A DNA stretch of 64,000 nt from an uncultured Lachnospiraceae bacterium (lineage in GTDB: Bacteria; Bacillota; Clostridia; Lachnospirales; Lachnospiraceae): NCBI GenBank assembly GCA_910585895.1, contig CAJUHY010000008.1, forward strand, positions 14,942 through 78,941, written 5' to 3'. Position numbers and translations under genes: made by a program. Positions 8,749-16,589 of this stretch are shown here, piece after piece; the first letter of the stretch is position 1; every line of letters begins with the position of its first letter. The notes under the pieces were generated by a model, which worked only from the letters and a program-made list of their open reading frames with translations, ran no database searches and was not told the DNA's origin.

Positions 8749-9519
8749 CTACAGCCCGCAAACCGCAGTTATTACGTCCCGCATCTCGTACCTGCCGGCA
8801 GGCTTGCCGGCAAGGAACTTGGCTGCTTCCACAGCGCCTTTGCCAAATACAGCCTTAGAATACGCTGTATGCTTAAACTCAACAACTTCATCGGTCCCCG
8901 CAAAAATCACCTCATGTTCACCGACAATGCTGCCGCCGCGGACTGCCTGAATGCCAATCTCATATTTCTCCCGACTCTTTCTGTCCTGCGTTCTGTCATA
9001 CTGATAGGCATAGGCATTGTCCAAGGCCTCATTGAGAGAATCTGCCAGAGCAAGGGCCGTTCCGCTCGGTGCATCCACTTTCTGGTTATGATGCTTTTCC
9101 ACGATTTCCATATCAAATCCTGCCGGAGCAAGGACCTTTGCCACCCGTTTCAATAAATCCATCAGCAGATTGATTCCCAGAGACATATTGGCAGACTTGA
9201 GCACGGCTGTCTGTCTGGCTGCCTCTTCAACCTTGGCAAGCTGCTGTTCACTTAACCCGGTCGTGCACAAGACCACCGGCAGCTTATGTGTTACACAATA
9301 ATCCAGCAATCCATCTACTGCCGGGGCCGAGGCAAAATCCACCACCACGTCCGCCTCTATCTGGCATTCTGCAATATTTACAAATACCGGATAATCATTC
9401 TTCAAGCCCGTATAGGCGTCTATCCCTGCCACAATCTCGATTTCGCTGTCCTCTTTGCATATTCCGGAAATAACTTGTCCCATCCGACCATTGCAGCCAT
9501 GCATAATCATTCTTATCAT
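8749..9519 (-). CDS. dapB: 4-hydroxy-tetrahydrodipicolinate reductase
   Basis: DapB reduces hydroxy-tetrahydrodipicolinate with NAD(P)H in the diaminopimelate/lysine pathway, in the cytoplasm. The 256-residue product has the N-terminal Rossmann loop HGCNGRMGQVI, the VDFASAPAV segment, and the catalytic and substrate-binding E-K-H-H-N-Q-K-x-D-A-P-S-G-T-A motif. The start at 9519 is chosen because AGGAGG lies 8 nt upstream; an in-frame ATG at 9543 lies before that site. It follows dapA by about 100 nt. That gap holds an imperfect 12-bp inverted repeat (9549-9560 with 9582-9593) that may tune dapB expression or mRNA stability. The identification is secure. Confidence 0.96.
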   Translation of the reverse strand: MIRMIMHGCNGRMGQVISGICKEDSEIEIVAGIDAYTGLKNDYPVFVNIAECQIEADVVVDFASAPAVDGLLDYCVTHKLPVVLCTTGLSEQQLAKVEEAARQTAVLKSANMSLGINLLMDLLKRVAKVLAPAGFDMEIVEKHHNQKVDAPSGTALALADSLNEALDNAYAYQYDRTQDRKSREKYEIGIQAVRGGSIVGEHEVIFAGTDEVVEFKHTAYSKAVFGKGAVEAAKFLAGKPAGRYEMRDVITAVCGL

Positions 9520-9620
9520 CGTTTGTCCTCCTGTTTCTAACACAAATTAATCGGGAAAAATCCACGCACATCTTAGCGCCATTTTCCCCGATTTATCTAT
9601 TCTGACTAAAACGTCAGAGA

Positions 9621-10505
9621 TTATAATATTCCAAAACTGTGCATTACGTTTCTAAGCTTCTCCAGATTCCCTGGTTCCATCTCGCTAAGCGGCGCGCGCA
9701 AAGGACCTACCTGCCAGCCCATGAGGTTTAAGGCTGCTTTTACCGGAATCGGATTAACCTCACAAAACAGCGCATCTACCATCGCAAGCGCCTTACACTG
9801 CATCTGCAACGCTTCCTGCTGCTTCCCATTCAGATAATTCATTACCATGTCATGTGTAAATTTGGGCGCTACATTGGAGAGTACAGAAATCACACCAATT
9901 CCGCCACAGGCAAGCAATGGTATTACCTGACCATCCTCACCGGAGTACAAATCAAAATCCCCCTGGGTCTTTTCCATCAGCTGCAATGTATACGAAATGT
10001 CACCCACAGCATCCTTCATGCCCACAATATTCTCCACATCACGCGCCAAGGCAGCTGCCGTCTCCGGTGCAATCTTGCAGCCGGTTCTGCCGGGAACATT
10101 GTATAAGATAATTGGGAGGTCTACATTCTGGGCAATCTCCGTATAGTGACTAATCAACCCCTTCTGTGTTGCCTTATTATAATATGGCGTTACCACAAGC
10201 AGTCCGTCCGCTCCGGCTTCCTGCGCTTTCTTGGACAGATATACTGCCGTCCTCGTGCAATTGGAACCTGTTCCGGCAATCACCGGAATCCGTTTGTTCA
10301 CGATGGATACCGCAGCCCGAATAACCTCTAAATGTTCCTCCTCGGTAAGCGTAGAGGCTTCCCCCGTAGTACCTGTGATAATAATGCTGTCTGTCTCGTT
10401 CTTAATCTGGTCTTCCAAAAGTTCTGCCAATTTATCGTAATTTACTTCCAGATTGTCTTTCATCGGCGTTACAAGCGCAACACCGGCTCCCTTGAAAATC
10501 GCCAT
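9621..10505 (-). CDS. dapA: 4-hydroxy-tetrahydrodipicolinate synthase
   Basis: DapA condenses pyruvate with aspartate semialdehyde, the first committed step to diaminopimelate and lysine. The 294-residue TIM-barrel has the GTTGEA(S/T)TL phosphate/pyruvate-site motif, YNVPGRTG with the catalytic Tyr, and the Schiff-base Lys in NIVGMKDAVGD. AAGGAGG stands 8 nt before the ATG. It is followed by dapB. Its leader holds a hairpin with a U-run immediately before the ribosome site (see 10524-10548). dapL and dapF, about 40 kb away, complete the aminotransferase variant of the pathway. Confidence 0.97.
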   Translation of the reverse strand: MAIFKGAGVALVTPMKDNLEVNYDKLAELLEDQIKNETDSIIITGTTGEASTLTEEEHLEVIRAAVSIVNKRIPVIAGTGSNCTRTAVYLSKKAQEAGADGLLVVTPYYNKATQKGLISHYTEIAQNVDLPIILYNVPGRTGCKIAPETAAALARDVENIVGMKDAVGDISYTLQLMEKTQGDFDLYSGEDGQVIPLLACGGIGVISVLSNVAPKFTHDMVMNYLNGKQQEALQMQCKALAMVDALFCEVNPIPVKAALNLMGWQVGPLRAPLSEMEPGNLEKLRNVMHSFGIL

Positions 10506-10523
10506 TTAAATATCCTCCTTAAA

Positions 10524-10548
10524 AAGCCGACTACTAATGAGCCGGCTT
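10524..10548 (-). terminator. Terminator-like hairpin in the dapA leader
   Basis: AAGCCG (10524-10529) pairs with CGGCTT (10543-10548), with a short inner helix. On the minus strand the stem runs into TTTTT and then directly into AAGGAGG of dapA. It lies downstream of the promoter at 10578-10606, so it is inside the dapA transcript. It could be an attenuator or simply the terminator of the upstream gene (10620-11102). Confidence 0.5.
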
Positions 10549-10577
10549 ATAACCCTAAAATTCTTCAACTTAAACTT

Positions 10578-10606
10578 AATATAGCATTTTCTATCCATAA
10601 AGTCAA
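10578..10606 (-). promoter_or_regulatory. Sigma-A promoter of dapA-dapB
   Basis: Minus-strand -35 TTGACT (10601-10606), 17-nt spacer, -10 TATATT (10578-10583). It lies just after the stop of the gene at 10620-11102 and about 65 nt ahead of the dapA start. Confidence 0.65.
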
Positions 10607-10619
10607 CTACGTTCTCAAA

Positions 10620-11102
10620 TTATTCTTCGTTAATCCTGTAAGCCTTGCCGACATATTTCCGCAGACTGTTATCCATCACCCTACCGGTGAAAATAATCTT
10701 CGTATCTTCCGCGGCAGCGTTCAGCAAAGATTCCATATCCTCTTCTGAGATTATTCGGTTGTCCCAAAGTCCGAGAAATCCATCAAGGATTAACAGACTG
10801 CATTCGCCGGTCACTAATACCTTTCTGGCAAAATTAAATCCATTACGGATATTGATTGCCTCTTCCTCCTGCTCCACGCCGGACAATTCCGCAAAGTTCT
10901 TCTCAAATTTGGCAAAACTGAAAAACTTCACCTCCGGCTCCAGCCTCCGCAAGAATTCTACCTCCTCTTCCCTTTTCCCTTTGAGAAATTGGATGATAAT
11001 GACATTTTCTCCCTGTCCTGCAGCCTGTATTGCACATCCAAGTGCTGCTGTTGTCTTACCTTTTCCATCTCCGCAATAAACAGTAACCTTTTCCTTACAC
11101 AT
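10620..11102 (-). CDS. CobA/BtuR-like P-loop protein (cob(I)yrinic acid a,c-diamide adenosyltransferase family)
   Basis: A 160-residue cytoplasmic nucleotide-binding protein. The Walker A loop GDGKGKTTAALG at residues 11-22 and the pattern VIIIQFLKGK are typical of the CobA/CobO corrinoid adenosyltransferases, which put the adenosyl group on cobalt. Two points differ from the classic enzyme: it is shorter than usual (about 190-200 residues), and the Walker B region reads LLILDGF rather than LDE(I/L). It may therefore be a divergent paralog. No other cobalamin gene is nearby; dapA follows it. The family call is firm and the exact reaction is less so. Confidence 0.75.
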   Translation of the reverse strand: MCKEKVTVYCGDGKGKTTAALGCAIQAAGQGENVIIIQFLKGKREEEVEFLRRLEPEVKFFSFAKFEKNFAELSGVEQEEEAINIRNGFNFARKVLVTGECSLLILDGFLGLWDNRIISEEDMESLLNAAAEDTKIIFTGRVMDNSLRKYVGKAYRINEE

Positions 11103-11176
11103 GCTGTTTTCCTTTCTTCTTCACAAAAAGCTTTTCTTAAAATAACATAAAGCTCTGGAAAATGCAACTGACAGTT

Positions 11177-11438
11177 CAGCCAGACACAATAAAATCGAGG
11201 AAAATCATGCTAAGCGCCCTGTGGTCATGCATGAATTTGACGAGATTTATTGGGACTGGGGGAACGCCATTTTATGAGCAAAGTTAGCTGCATAGCAGTG
11301 GGAAAACGCCGTAAGTTGCTAAGTGCCAGTGGCACTTGTTTAGCAACGACCGAAGCGAAGCGTAGAACTTTGCGAATGGCGTGGGCTGAACTGCTTCTAA
11401 AAAAACCAGCCAGACACAATAAAATTGAGGAAAATCAT
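11177..11438 (-). repeat. Palindromic intergenic repeat element with 32-bp flanking direct repeats
   Basis: A 32-bp sequence (11177-11208) recurs at 11407-11438 with one mismatch. Between the copies is a 198-bp segment with a strong cruciform: GTTGCTAA and TTAGCAAC enclose AAGTGCCA and TGGCACTT around 11310-11347. Partial inverted copies of ACGCCATT..GCAAAGTT lie further out. The right copy covers the SSB-like gene stop codon and 3' flank. No convincing coding potential is seen. It looks like a MITE-type or REP-type interspersed element that duplicated its insertion site; other copies would have to be sought in the genome. Confidence 0.55.
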
Positions 11439-12058
11439 AAGTATTCTATTTTGCTGACAGATACTTCATAGGCTACCCTGTGCTCTACTTCTGTCTCAGA
11501 AAGTTTTTTAACATATTCCCTGCTCTGGATTCTCCCATATACCTGTACATGACCGCCAATCTCAAATCCGGAAGCGAATCTTGCATTTCTGCCCCAGCAA
11601 ATGCAAGGTATGTAATCTGACTTTCCATAAGAACGGTTTACAGCGATGAGAAGGTCTGCAATTTCCCTGCCGAGCGGTGTCTTCCGGTAAATCGGCTCCT
11701 TGCAGATATAACCGTCCAGAAAGATTTGGTTGCTCTTCTCACCTTCTGGAATCTCATCCACAAATTCCATCTCCCGCACAAATACCGAGAGCACAAGACG
11801 GTTCTTCTTTTCTTCATGCCGGTTATAAGAACGGAATTGCCCATCAACCCGGATATACTGGCCAATATAGCTGGACTGCGTATCAATCAGCCGCTCCGAA
11901 ATCATCATAGGAATCACATCTGCAAAGTTGCTTAGACGGTTCACAGATACCTCCACCATATAGAACCCTTCCCCAAAAACTTCGTGACTGTACTGAAAAT
12001 CAGAAATGATTTCCCCAGTAATGGTAACCTGATTGTTTTCAAATATTTTATCTGCCAT
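11435..12058 (-). CDS. Single-stranded DNA-binding (OB-fold) protein
   Basis: A 207-residue protein of the SSB family. It has two OB-fold halves: about 5-95 (NQVTITGEIISDFQYSHE, FYMVEVSVNRLS) and about 105-207 (NQIFLDGYICKEPIYRKTPLGREIADLLIAVNR and IPCICWGRNA), the latter being the classical SSB core. It lacks the acidic C-terminal tip (DDDIPF type) of the replicative SSB, so it is probably an accessory SSB paralog. The ATG at 12058 has GGGGAA upstream and is preferred over 12094. A perfect palindrome lies just upstream (12082-12098). The 3' end abuts the repeat element at 11177-11438. Confidence 0.75.
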   Translation of the reverse strand: MADKIFENNQVTITGEIISDFQYSHEVFGEGFYMVEVSVNRLSNFADVIPMMISERLIDTQSSYIGQYIRVDGQFRSYNRHEEKKNRLVLSVFVREMEFVDEIPEGEKSNQIFLDGYICKEPIYRKTPLGREIADLLIAVNRSYGKSDYIPCICWGRNARFASGFEIGGHVQVYGRIQSREYVKKLSETEVEHRVAYEVSVSKIEYL

Positions 12059-12081
12059 GAATGTTAGTTCCCCTTTCGTAT

Positions 12082-12098
12082 ATCGATGGCACATCGAT
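12082..12098. promoter_or_regulatory. Perfect palindrome upstream of the SSB-like gene
   Basis: ATCGATG, 3-nt spacer, CATCGAT; a perfect 17-bp dyad 24 nt before the SSB-like start. It has the size of a repressor operator, but no known factor can be named from sequence. Confidence 0.35.
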
Positions 12099-12244
12099 GA
12101 AGTAAAATTTTTCTAAAAGAATATCATTGCTTTTCCAAAAAAATTCGCAGTTCGTGTCGACAGTACATGGTATATCGGCAGATATGATAACCGTTTTGCT
12201 ACATACTTATGCTGTGGAAACGCTTCAATCAGCGATTCCCTAAC

Positions 12245-12273
12245 TTTACGAAATACAAGATTTAAGGTATAAT
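12245..12273 (+). promoter_or_regulatory. Promoter of the cyclophilin gene
   Basis: Plus-strand -35 TTTACG (12245-12250), 17-nt spacer, -10 TATAAT (12268-12273), about 75 nt before the start at 12353. It lies in the 294-bp divergent spacer between the SSB-like and cyclophilin genes. Confidence 0.5.
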
Positions 12274-12352
12274 TTAGAAGAAGCCTTACCGGCTCATTTA
12301 GAAACACTAATATAAATCTATGAAGAAAATTTTAGAAAAGAGGTATATGAGA

Positions 12353-12874
12353 ATGGCGCAAAACCCAATAGTAACGTTTGAGATGGAAAATGGAGACATT
12401 ATGAAAGCTGAGCTTTACCCTGAAATTGCTCCCAACACCGTAAATAACTTTATCAGCCTAATTGAAAAGGGCTATTACGATGGTCTTTGCTTCCACCGTA
12501 TAATCAAAGGATTCATGATTCAGGGCGGATGTCCGGACGGAACCGGCTCCGGCGGTCCTGGCTACAGCATTCGGGGAGAATTTTCTCAGAACGGATTTAC
12601 CAATGACTTAAAACACAGTGCCGGTGTGCTTTCTATGGCACGCACCATGATTCCTGATTCTGCAGGCTCGCAATTCTTCATCATGCATAAGGACTCCCCG
12701 CACTTAGACGGCGCCTATGCAGCCTTTGGCAAGATAACAGAGGGAATGGAAAATGTCAATAAGATTGCAGAAACTTCTACCGACTATTCAGACTTCCCCA
12801 TAGAACCACAGGTAATGAAAAAAGTAACCGTAGATACCTTTGGAGAAACTTATCCGCAACCAGAAACCTGTTAG
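12353..12874 (+). CDS. Peptidyl-prolyl cis-trans isomerase, cyclophilin type
   Basis: A 173-residue cytoplasmic cyclophilin that catalyses proline isomerisation. The single domain has YDGLCFHRIIKGFMIQGG with the catalytic Arg of the FHR motif, then GSGGPGYSI, AGVLSMAR, AGSQFFIM, HLDGAYAAFGK and the terminal VTVDTFG. No signal peptide is present. Start choice: AGAGG lies 9 nt before the ATG at 12353; in-frame ATGs at 12320 and 12347 are less well placed. It is one of the few plus-strand genes here and has its own promoter and terminator. It is unrelated to the PrsA/SurA-like protein at 39282-40316. Confidence 0.93.
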   Translation: MAQNPIVTFEMENGDIMKAELYPEIAPNTVNNFISLIEKGYYDGLCFHRIIKGFMIQGGCPDGTGSGGPGYSIRGEFSQNGFTNDLKHSAGVLSMARTMIPDSAGSQFFIMHKDSPHLDGAYAAFGKITEGMENVNKIAETSTDYSDFPIEPQVMKKVTVDTFGETYPQPETC

Positions 12875-12884
12875 AGTTGTTTCC

Positions 12885-12914
12885 AGGTAGGCGATTTACG
12901 CCTATCTCAATTTT
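12885..12914 (+). terminator. Terminator after the cyclophilin gene
   Basis: AGGTAGGCG (12885-12893) pairs with CGCCTATCT (12899-12907) with one G-U pair, loop ATTTA, followed by CAATTTT. It lies 10 nt past the stop and 5 nt before the end of the convergent gene at 12919. Confidence 0.6.
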
Positions 12915-12918
12915 CTGG

Positions 12919-13770
12919 TCAGGATACCAACCCTGCAAGCTTTAAAATGAGATTGGTTGTCCTGACCAATTCTTTCTCAAATCCCATTCCCTGTCCCTCG
13001 CCGTTCCTGCCCAGATATTGTTGGACACTGCCGCCAATCCTGCCCATTTGTTCTGCCGCATGAAGCTGTGGATTGTAAGGTATTGCCCCTAACCGTTCTT
13101 CCTCGATTCGATAAATCCGCTGTAAATCCTGCCGGTTATACAAAGCATCCGCAAAATATTTCCCCAACAGAAAGAAAACTTTGCCCTTATAGTCAGGTGG
13201 ATTTCTGTAAAATTCACCAATAACCTCCGTCTGCTGATTCATGTTCAGCACACAGACATCTGCCTCGCGAAAAACCTTTTTCGCATAATCATCCTGCCTG
13301 CTGCCACAATCAACAAATACAACATCGAAATACGATTCCACAGCTGCCATCACCCGGTTCATCCTTCTAAACTGGTAGTCCTGATGCCACCATTCATATT
13401 CCTGTCTGACACTGGTCGGCAGACAATACATCCTGTCCTTAACCACCTGCCGCATATTCTCCTTAACCACAGCTTCTGTCAATTCCTCCGGGCGTTCCTT
13501 GCGAAGCAGGCAGTCCAACCCACTGGTCACCAAATATTTCGATGGTTCTGCCACCAGCATGGTATCCTGGCTGTACTCTGCCGTTGGCATTTCCCTCTCA
13601 ACGATCCTTCGATTTCTTCCGAAAAATTTCTGCTCCAGCTTGCCGTCATGATATCCGCCGGAAACCACCGCTATCGATAGGGGATGCAGACAGATGGCTG
13701 CACAGGCAGTTACCGCCAGGTTAAATGAGGTTCCTGACCCCTTCTGTTCGCTCCAAAAAGCTATTTTCAT
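12919..13770 (-). CDS. ParA/MinD-like P-loop protein with degenerate Walker A
   Basis: A 283-residue protein with the overall order of a SIMIBI (ParA/MinD/CpaE) ATPase. MKIAFWSEQKGSGTSFNLAV at the N-terminus corresponds to the deviant Walker A loop, but the usual KGG.GKT is replaced by QKGSGTSFN. FDVVFVDCGSRQDD (about residue 150) corresponds to Walker B, and VCVLNMNQQTEVI to the late beta-strand. Loss of the Walker A lysine pair makes normal ATP hydrolysis doubtful. GGAGAG before 13770 fixes the start. It is a single gene with no par site or partner in view. It might take part in protein localisation or pilus/secretion assembly; this cannot be settled here. Confidence 0.6.
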   Translation of the reverse strand: MKIAFWSEQKGSGTSFNLAVTACAAICLHPLSIAVVSGGYHDGKLEQKFFGRNRRIVEREMPTAEYSQDTMLVAEPSKYLVTSGLDCLLRKERPEELTEAVVKENMRQVVKDRMYCLPTSVRQEYEWWHQDYQFRRMNRVMAAVESYFDVVFVDCGSRQDDYAKKVFREADVCVLNMNQQTEVIGEFYRNPPDYKGKVFFLLGKYFADALYNRQDLQRIYRIEEERLGAIPYNPQLHAAEQMGRIGGSVQQYLGRNGEGQGMGFEKELVRTTNLILKLAGLVS

Positions 13771-14112
13771 GGATTTCTCTCCTTTGCTGGAGAAAACGCC
13801 ATACAATCCACCGCTTCCATATCAGAACAATTTCTTAAAATTCTTCCCTTATTCACTTGCTCACATTATCACTGGAATATTTGCGCGGATTCCGCGCCGA
13901 CTTCACTGATACTCAGATAACTATATTCAACAAAAGACAAATTTATCATACATAATTCACTCAGGAATGTAAACACTTTTTCTAAAGTTTATAAAAATTT
14001 AAGTATTCTGATAATCATTTCAAACAGCAAAACCAAGACAAAAAAGTGCAAAGCCTTAATTAATAAAAAGACTTTACACCCTTTGGTTTGGTTTCTTATT
14101 CGGTCATGTTGG
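13771..14112. other. Intergenic spacer, 342 bp, AT-rich
   Basis: No convincing gene. It holds the 5' region of the ParA-like gene and, at its right end, the terminator at 14040-14079. The middle (13920-14040) is very AT-rich with no clear structure. Confidence 0.5.
14040..14079 (-). terminator. Terminator after the small gene at 14113
   Basis: GTGCAAAG (14046-14053) and CTTTACAC (14072-14079) form an 8-bp stem with one mismatch, followed on the minus strand by six T. Confidence 0.6.
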
Positions 14113-14295
14113 TTATTCTTTGATAATATCTAATTGTGTCAAATTAATACCAGAAGTCGATAAGATAACCTTAAGCTCAATATAGCGACGTTTCATTTTT
14201 TTGTATGCTTTTGATTCCTTATCTGTATCTAACATATAATCCTGCAGCCTTGAAAACTCTTCAATTGATAATTTCAACATTTCTTTTTCTGTCAT
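14113..14295 (-). CDS. Small conserved-looking hypothetical protein
   Basis: A 60-residue, highly charged, mainly helical protein (MTEKEMLKLSIEEFSRLQDYM, then lysine-rich K.KMKRRYIELK). The ATG at 14295 is preferred because GTGGGTG lies upstream; an alternative start at 14325 adds ten residues. It has its own terminator and lies between an amidase gene and a ParA-like gene. The size and helix-rich make-up recall Spo0E-like phosphatase peptides, but the SxxxD motif is not visible, so no function is assigned. Confidence 0.5.
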   Translation of the reverse strand: MTEKEMLKLSIEEFSRLQDYMLDTDKESKAYKKMKRRYIELKVILSTSGINLTQLDIIKE

Positions 14296-14398
14296 ACAAT
14301 CACCCACTTTCTTCGTGCCGTTCATATGGTAATTTCATTATATCAATATGCCGTTTGGGTGTAAAGTATTTATTCATTTGTGTCTCCTTCCCCTATTT

Positions 14399-15157
14399 CT
14401 ATAAAGTCACAATCAGGGTATCATATCCATCCTGCCTGAGCTGGTCTTGAAGCGCCCTGGCATCCTCAAGCGAAGATTCACGACCTACAACAACCGCATA
14501 ATATGGGTCTTCCCAACGCACTGCTGCGAAATACCCCTGGCTTTCTAACTGTTCCCGGAGATATTGTGCATTAGATTCGTAGCGGAACAGCCCCACCTGT
14601 ACCCCATACTGTTTCTGGGATGGATTCAGGGGAATCGCCCTCTCCACACCGGTCACAATGGCATTTACCATTTCATCAAAACGCTGATCATACATCTGAT
14701 TATCCATATCATTATTGATAAATCCCAATTCCATTAAAACCGCAGGCATCTGCGTCCGCCTTAACACTACAAGACCCGGGCGTTCCACCACCCCCAAATC
14801 CTTAAAACCAAAATCCACCAATTCCTGATTAATTTCTTCTCCGATACGCTCGGCCTCTGTATCTGCAGCATAAACCAATGCCTGTGTCCCATTGTAAGTA
14901 TTCGGGTTCATCCCGGAGTTGCGATGAAAAGAAATGAAATAATCCGCACCGGAACGGTTGGCAATTCTCGCCTTTTCAATAGGGGAATCGTAACGGTCTG
15001 TCGTCCTTGTATACAACACATTATACCCTGCATCTTCCAGCTTTTGACCCACTGCCAGCGTTGCACGGAGTACATCATCTTTCTCTTTTCTCCCCTGATA
15101 GGAAGCTCCATTATCATAGCCGCCATGCCCGGCATCCAATATAATTGTCGCAGCCAT
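14399..15157 (-). CDS. N-acetylmuramoyl-L-alanine amidase with SPOR domain
   Basis: A 252-residue zinc amidase (Amidase_3 fold) that cuts the lactyl-L-Ala bond in peptidoglycan. Zinc ligands and the active site are visible as ILDAGHGGYDNGA (His9), the Glu-containing segment after it, FISFHRNSG and VLMELGFINN with the catalytic Glu. Residues about 180-252 form a SPOR-type repeat (YGVQVGLFRY..A..L...L and YYAVVVGRESSLEDA), which binds denuded glycan. There is no signal peptide, so it acts after lysis, through non-classical export, or in the spore mother cell. GGAGGAG stands just before the ATG. No phage genes are nearby. Confidence 0.9.
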   Translation of the reverse strand: MAATIILDAGHGGYDNGASYQGRKEKDDVLRATLAVGQKLEDAGYNVLYTRTTDRYDSPIEKARIANRSGADYFISFHRNSGMNPNTYNGTQALVYAADTEAERIGEEINQELVDFGFKDLGVVERPGLVVLRRTQMPAVLMELGFINNDMDNQMYDQRFDEMVNAIVTGVERAIPLNPSQKQYGVQVGLFRYESNAQYLREQLESQGYFAAVRWEDPYYAVVVGRESSLEDARALQDQLRQDGYDTLIVTL

Positions 15158-15246
15158 AGCTCCTCCATGGTTTTTCTTTTATACTATGCAGGGGAAAATT
15201 TTTCGTTCGCATGGCATTCTTTCTTTACAACAATTACCTAAAACGA

Positions 15247-16506
15247 TTACTGCAGATTCCCGCTTAAGTTCTGGTACATCTCCACCGGCACAAACGCCCG
15301 CACATAAATGCCGTTTTCACGGTACTCCTCCTCAATCAGCTCTCCATATTTGCGGATTGCAGAAATCTGCCCGCCCACATCATATGGAAAAGTCCCTTCC
15401 AGAAACTGTTTATCTTCACGCAGAACTTCTTCCAGAACTTCTTTGACCTTTTCCAGACCACTTCCAGTTACTGCGGAAATCTTCAAGGTATAATCTGCCT
15501 TAAAATCCTTCACAACTTCTTCCATCTGCAATTTATCCTGCTTGTTAAACAATGTAATAACCTTCTTGCCAGCAACTCCCAGATTCTGCAATGTCTCATA
15601 GACAATCTGCATCTGTTTCTCCCGTTGAGGATTCGCGACATCGACTACATGGATAATCAAATCTGCATACTTAGCCTCCTCCAAAGTGCTGCGGAACGCC
15701 TCAATCAAATGATGCGGCAGTTTGCGGATAAAACCAACGGTATCTGTAAGCAAAATCTCCTGCCCGCCGTCAAGCTTTAAATTCCGTGTCGTAGGGTCTA
15801 AGGTTGCAAACAGCTTGTCCTCCTCCAGGACATTTGCCCCCGTCAAACGGTTTAACAATGTAGACTTCCCGGCATTCGTATAGCCGACAATCGCTGCCAC
15901 TTTCGTATGGCTGCGGCTTCTCTGTCCCCTGTTAACCTCACGGCGCTGACGCACTTCCTCCAATTCCCTTTTCAACTGGGAAATACGGGTCTTAATCAGG
16001 CGCCGGTCCATCTCCAGCTTCTTTTCTCCTGGTCCTCTGGTGCCAATGCCGCCGCCCAGTCGGGAAAGCGAAGTCCCAAGCCCTGTCAGGCGGCTCAGAC
16101 GGTAACGCAGCTGCGCCAGCTCTACTTGGATTTTGCCCTCACTGGTTGAGGCTCTTGCTGCAAAAATATCCAGAATAACTAATGTTCTGTCTATCACCTT
16201 GCAGTCCAGTTCTTTTTCCATATTCCGAAGCTGGGCAGGGGACAGTTCATCATCGCAGACAACTCCGTCTGCCTGCAGGTCAGAAATCATATGACGGATT
16301 TCCTGCAATTTACCGCTTCCAACATAAGTTCCTGGATGAATATTTGCTCTTCCCTGAACCGTCATCCCCACAACTTCGGCGCCTGCCGTCTCTACCAGTT
16401 CCGCCAGTTCCGTCATGGAATCATCTGTATCATCTCCCTCGCGGAAACTGACGCCTACAAGAATTACTTTTTCTTTTATTTTTTCTATTTCTAAAGATTC
16501 TGTCAT
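15247..16506 (-). CDS. hflX: GTPase HflX
   Basis: HflX is a ribosome-associated GTPase that splits or rescues stalled ribosomes. The 419-residue protein has the N-terminal HflX domain (HPGTYVGSGK; DDELSPAQLRN; VIDRT..ILDIFA; TRGPGE), a coiled coil at about 145-180, and the G domain with GYTNAGKST (G1), DPTTR (G2), DTVGFI (G3) and NKQD (G4). The ATG at 16506 has AAGGTGG upstream; an earlier in-frame ATG at 16548 does not. It lies at the left border of the AT-rich restriction-modification island. Confidence 0.95.
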   Translation of the reverse strand: MTESLEIEKIKEKVILVGVSFREGDDTDDSMTELAELVETAGAEVVGMTVQGRANIHPGTYVGSGKLQEIRHMISDLQADGVVCDDELSPAQLRNMEKELDCKVIDRTLVILDIFAARASTSEGKIQVELAQLRYRLSRLTGLGTSLSRLGGGIGTRGPGEKKLEMDRRLIKTRISQLKRELEEVRQRREVNRGQRSRSHTKVAAIVGYTNAGKSTLLNRLTGANVLEEDKLFATLDPTTRNLKLDGGQEILLTDTVGFIRKLPHHLIEAFRSTLEEAKYADLIIHVVDVANPQREKQMQIVYETLQNLGVAGKKVITLFNKQDKLQMEEVVKDFKADYTLKISAVTGSGLEKVKEVLEEVLREDKQFLEGTFPYDVGGQISAIRKYGELIEEEYRENGIYVRAFVPVEMYQNLSGNLQ

Positions 16507-16589
16507 ATTCCACCTTCTACATTGTTTTTCCAGACTTTTCAAATCCACATATCACAAACATTAGGTAATCAATATGTTTGCGACTTTAA

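Noticed and set aside
10507..10620. Lysine riboswitch ahead of dapA
   Set aside because: The leader is only about 65 nt, far shorter than the L-box, and shows a single hairpin.
11225..11419. 64-codon minus-strand frame inside the repeat element
   Set aside because: It lies over the palindromic repeat and lacks a ribosome site; such frames recur because the DNA repeat recurs.
12113..12307. 64-codon minus-strand frame upstream of the SSB-like gene
   Set aside because: No ribosome site, and it overlaps the cyclophilin promoter at 12245-12273.
14113..14295. Spo0E-like phosphatase
   Set aside because: Size is suitable but the SxxxD signature is not present.
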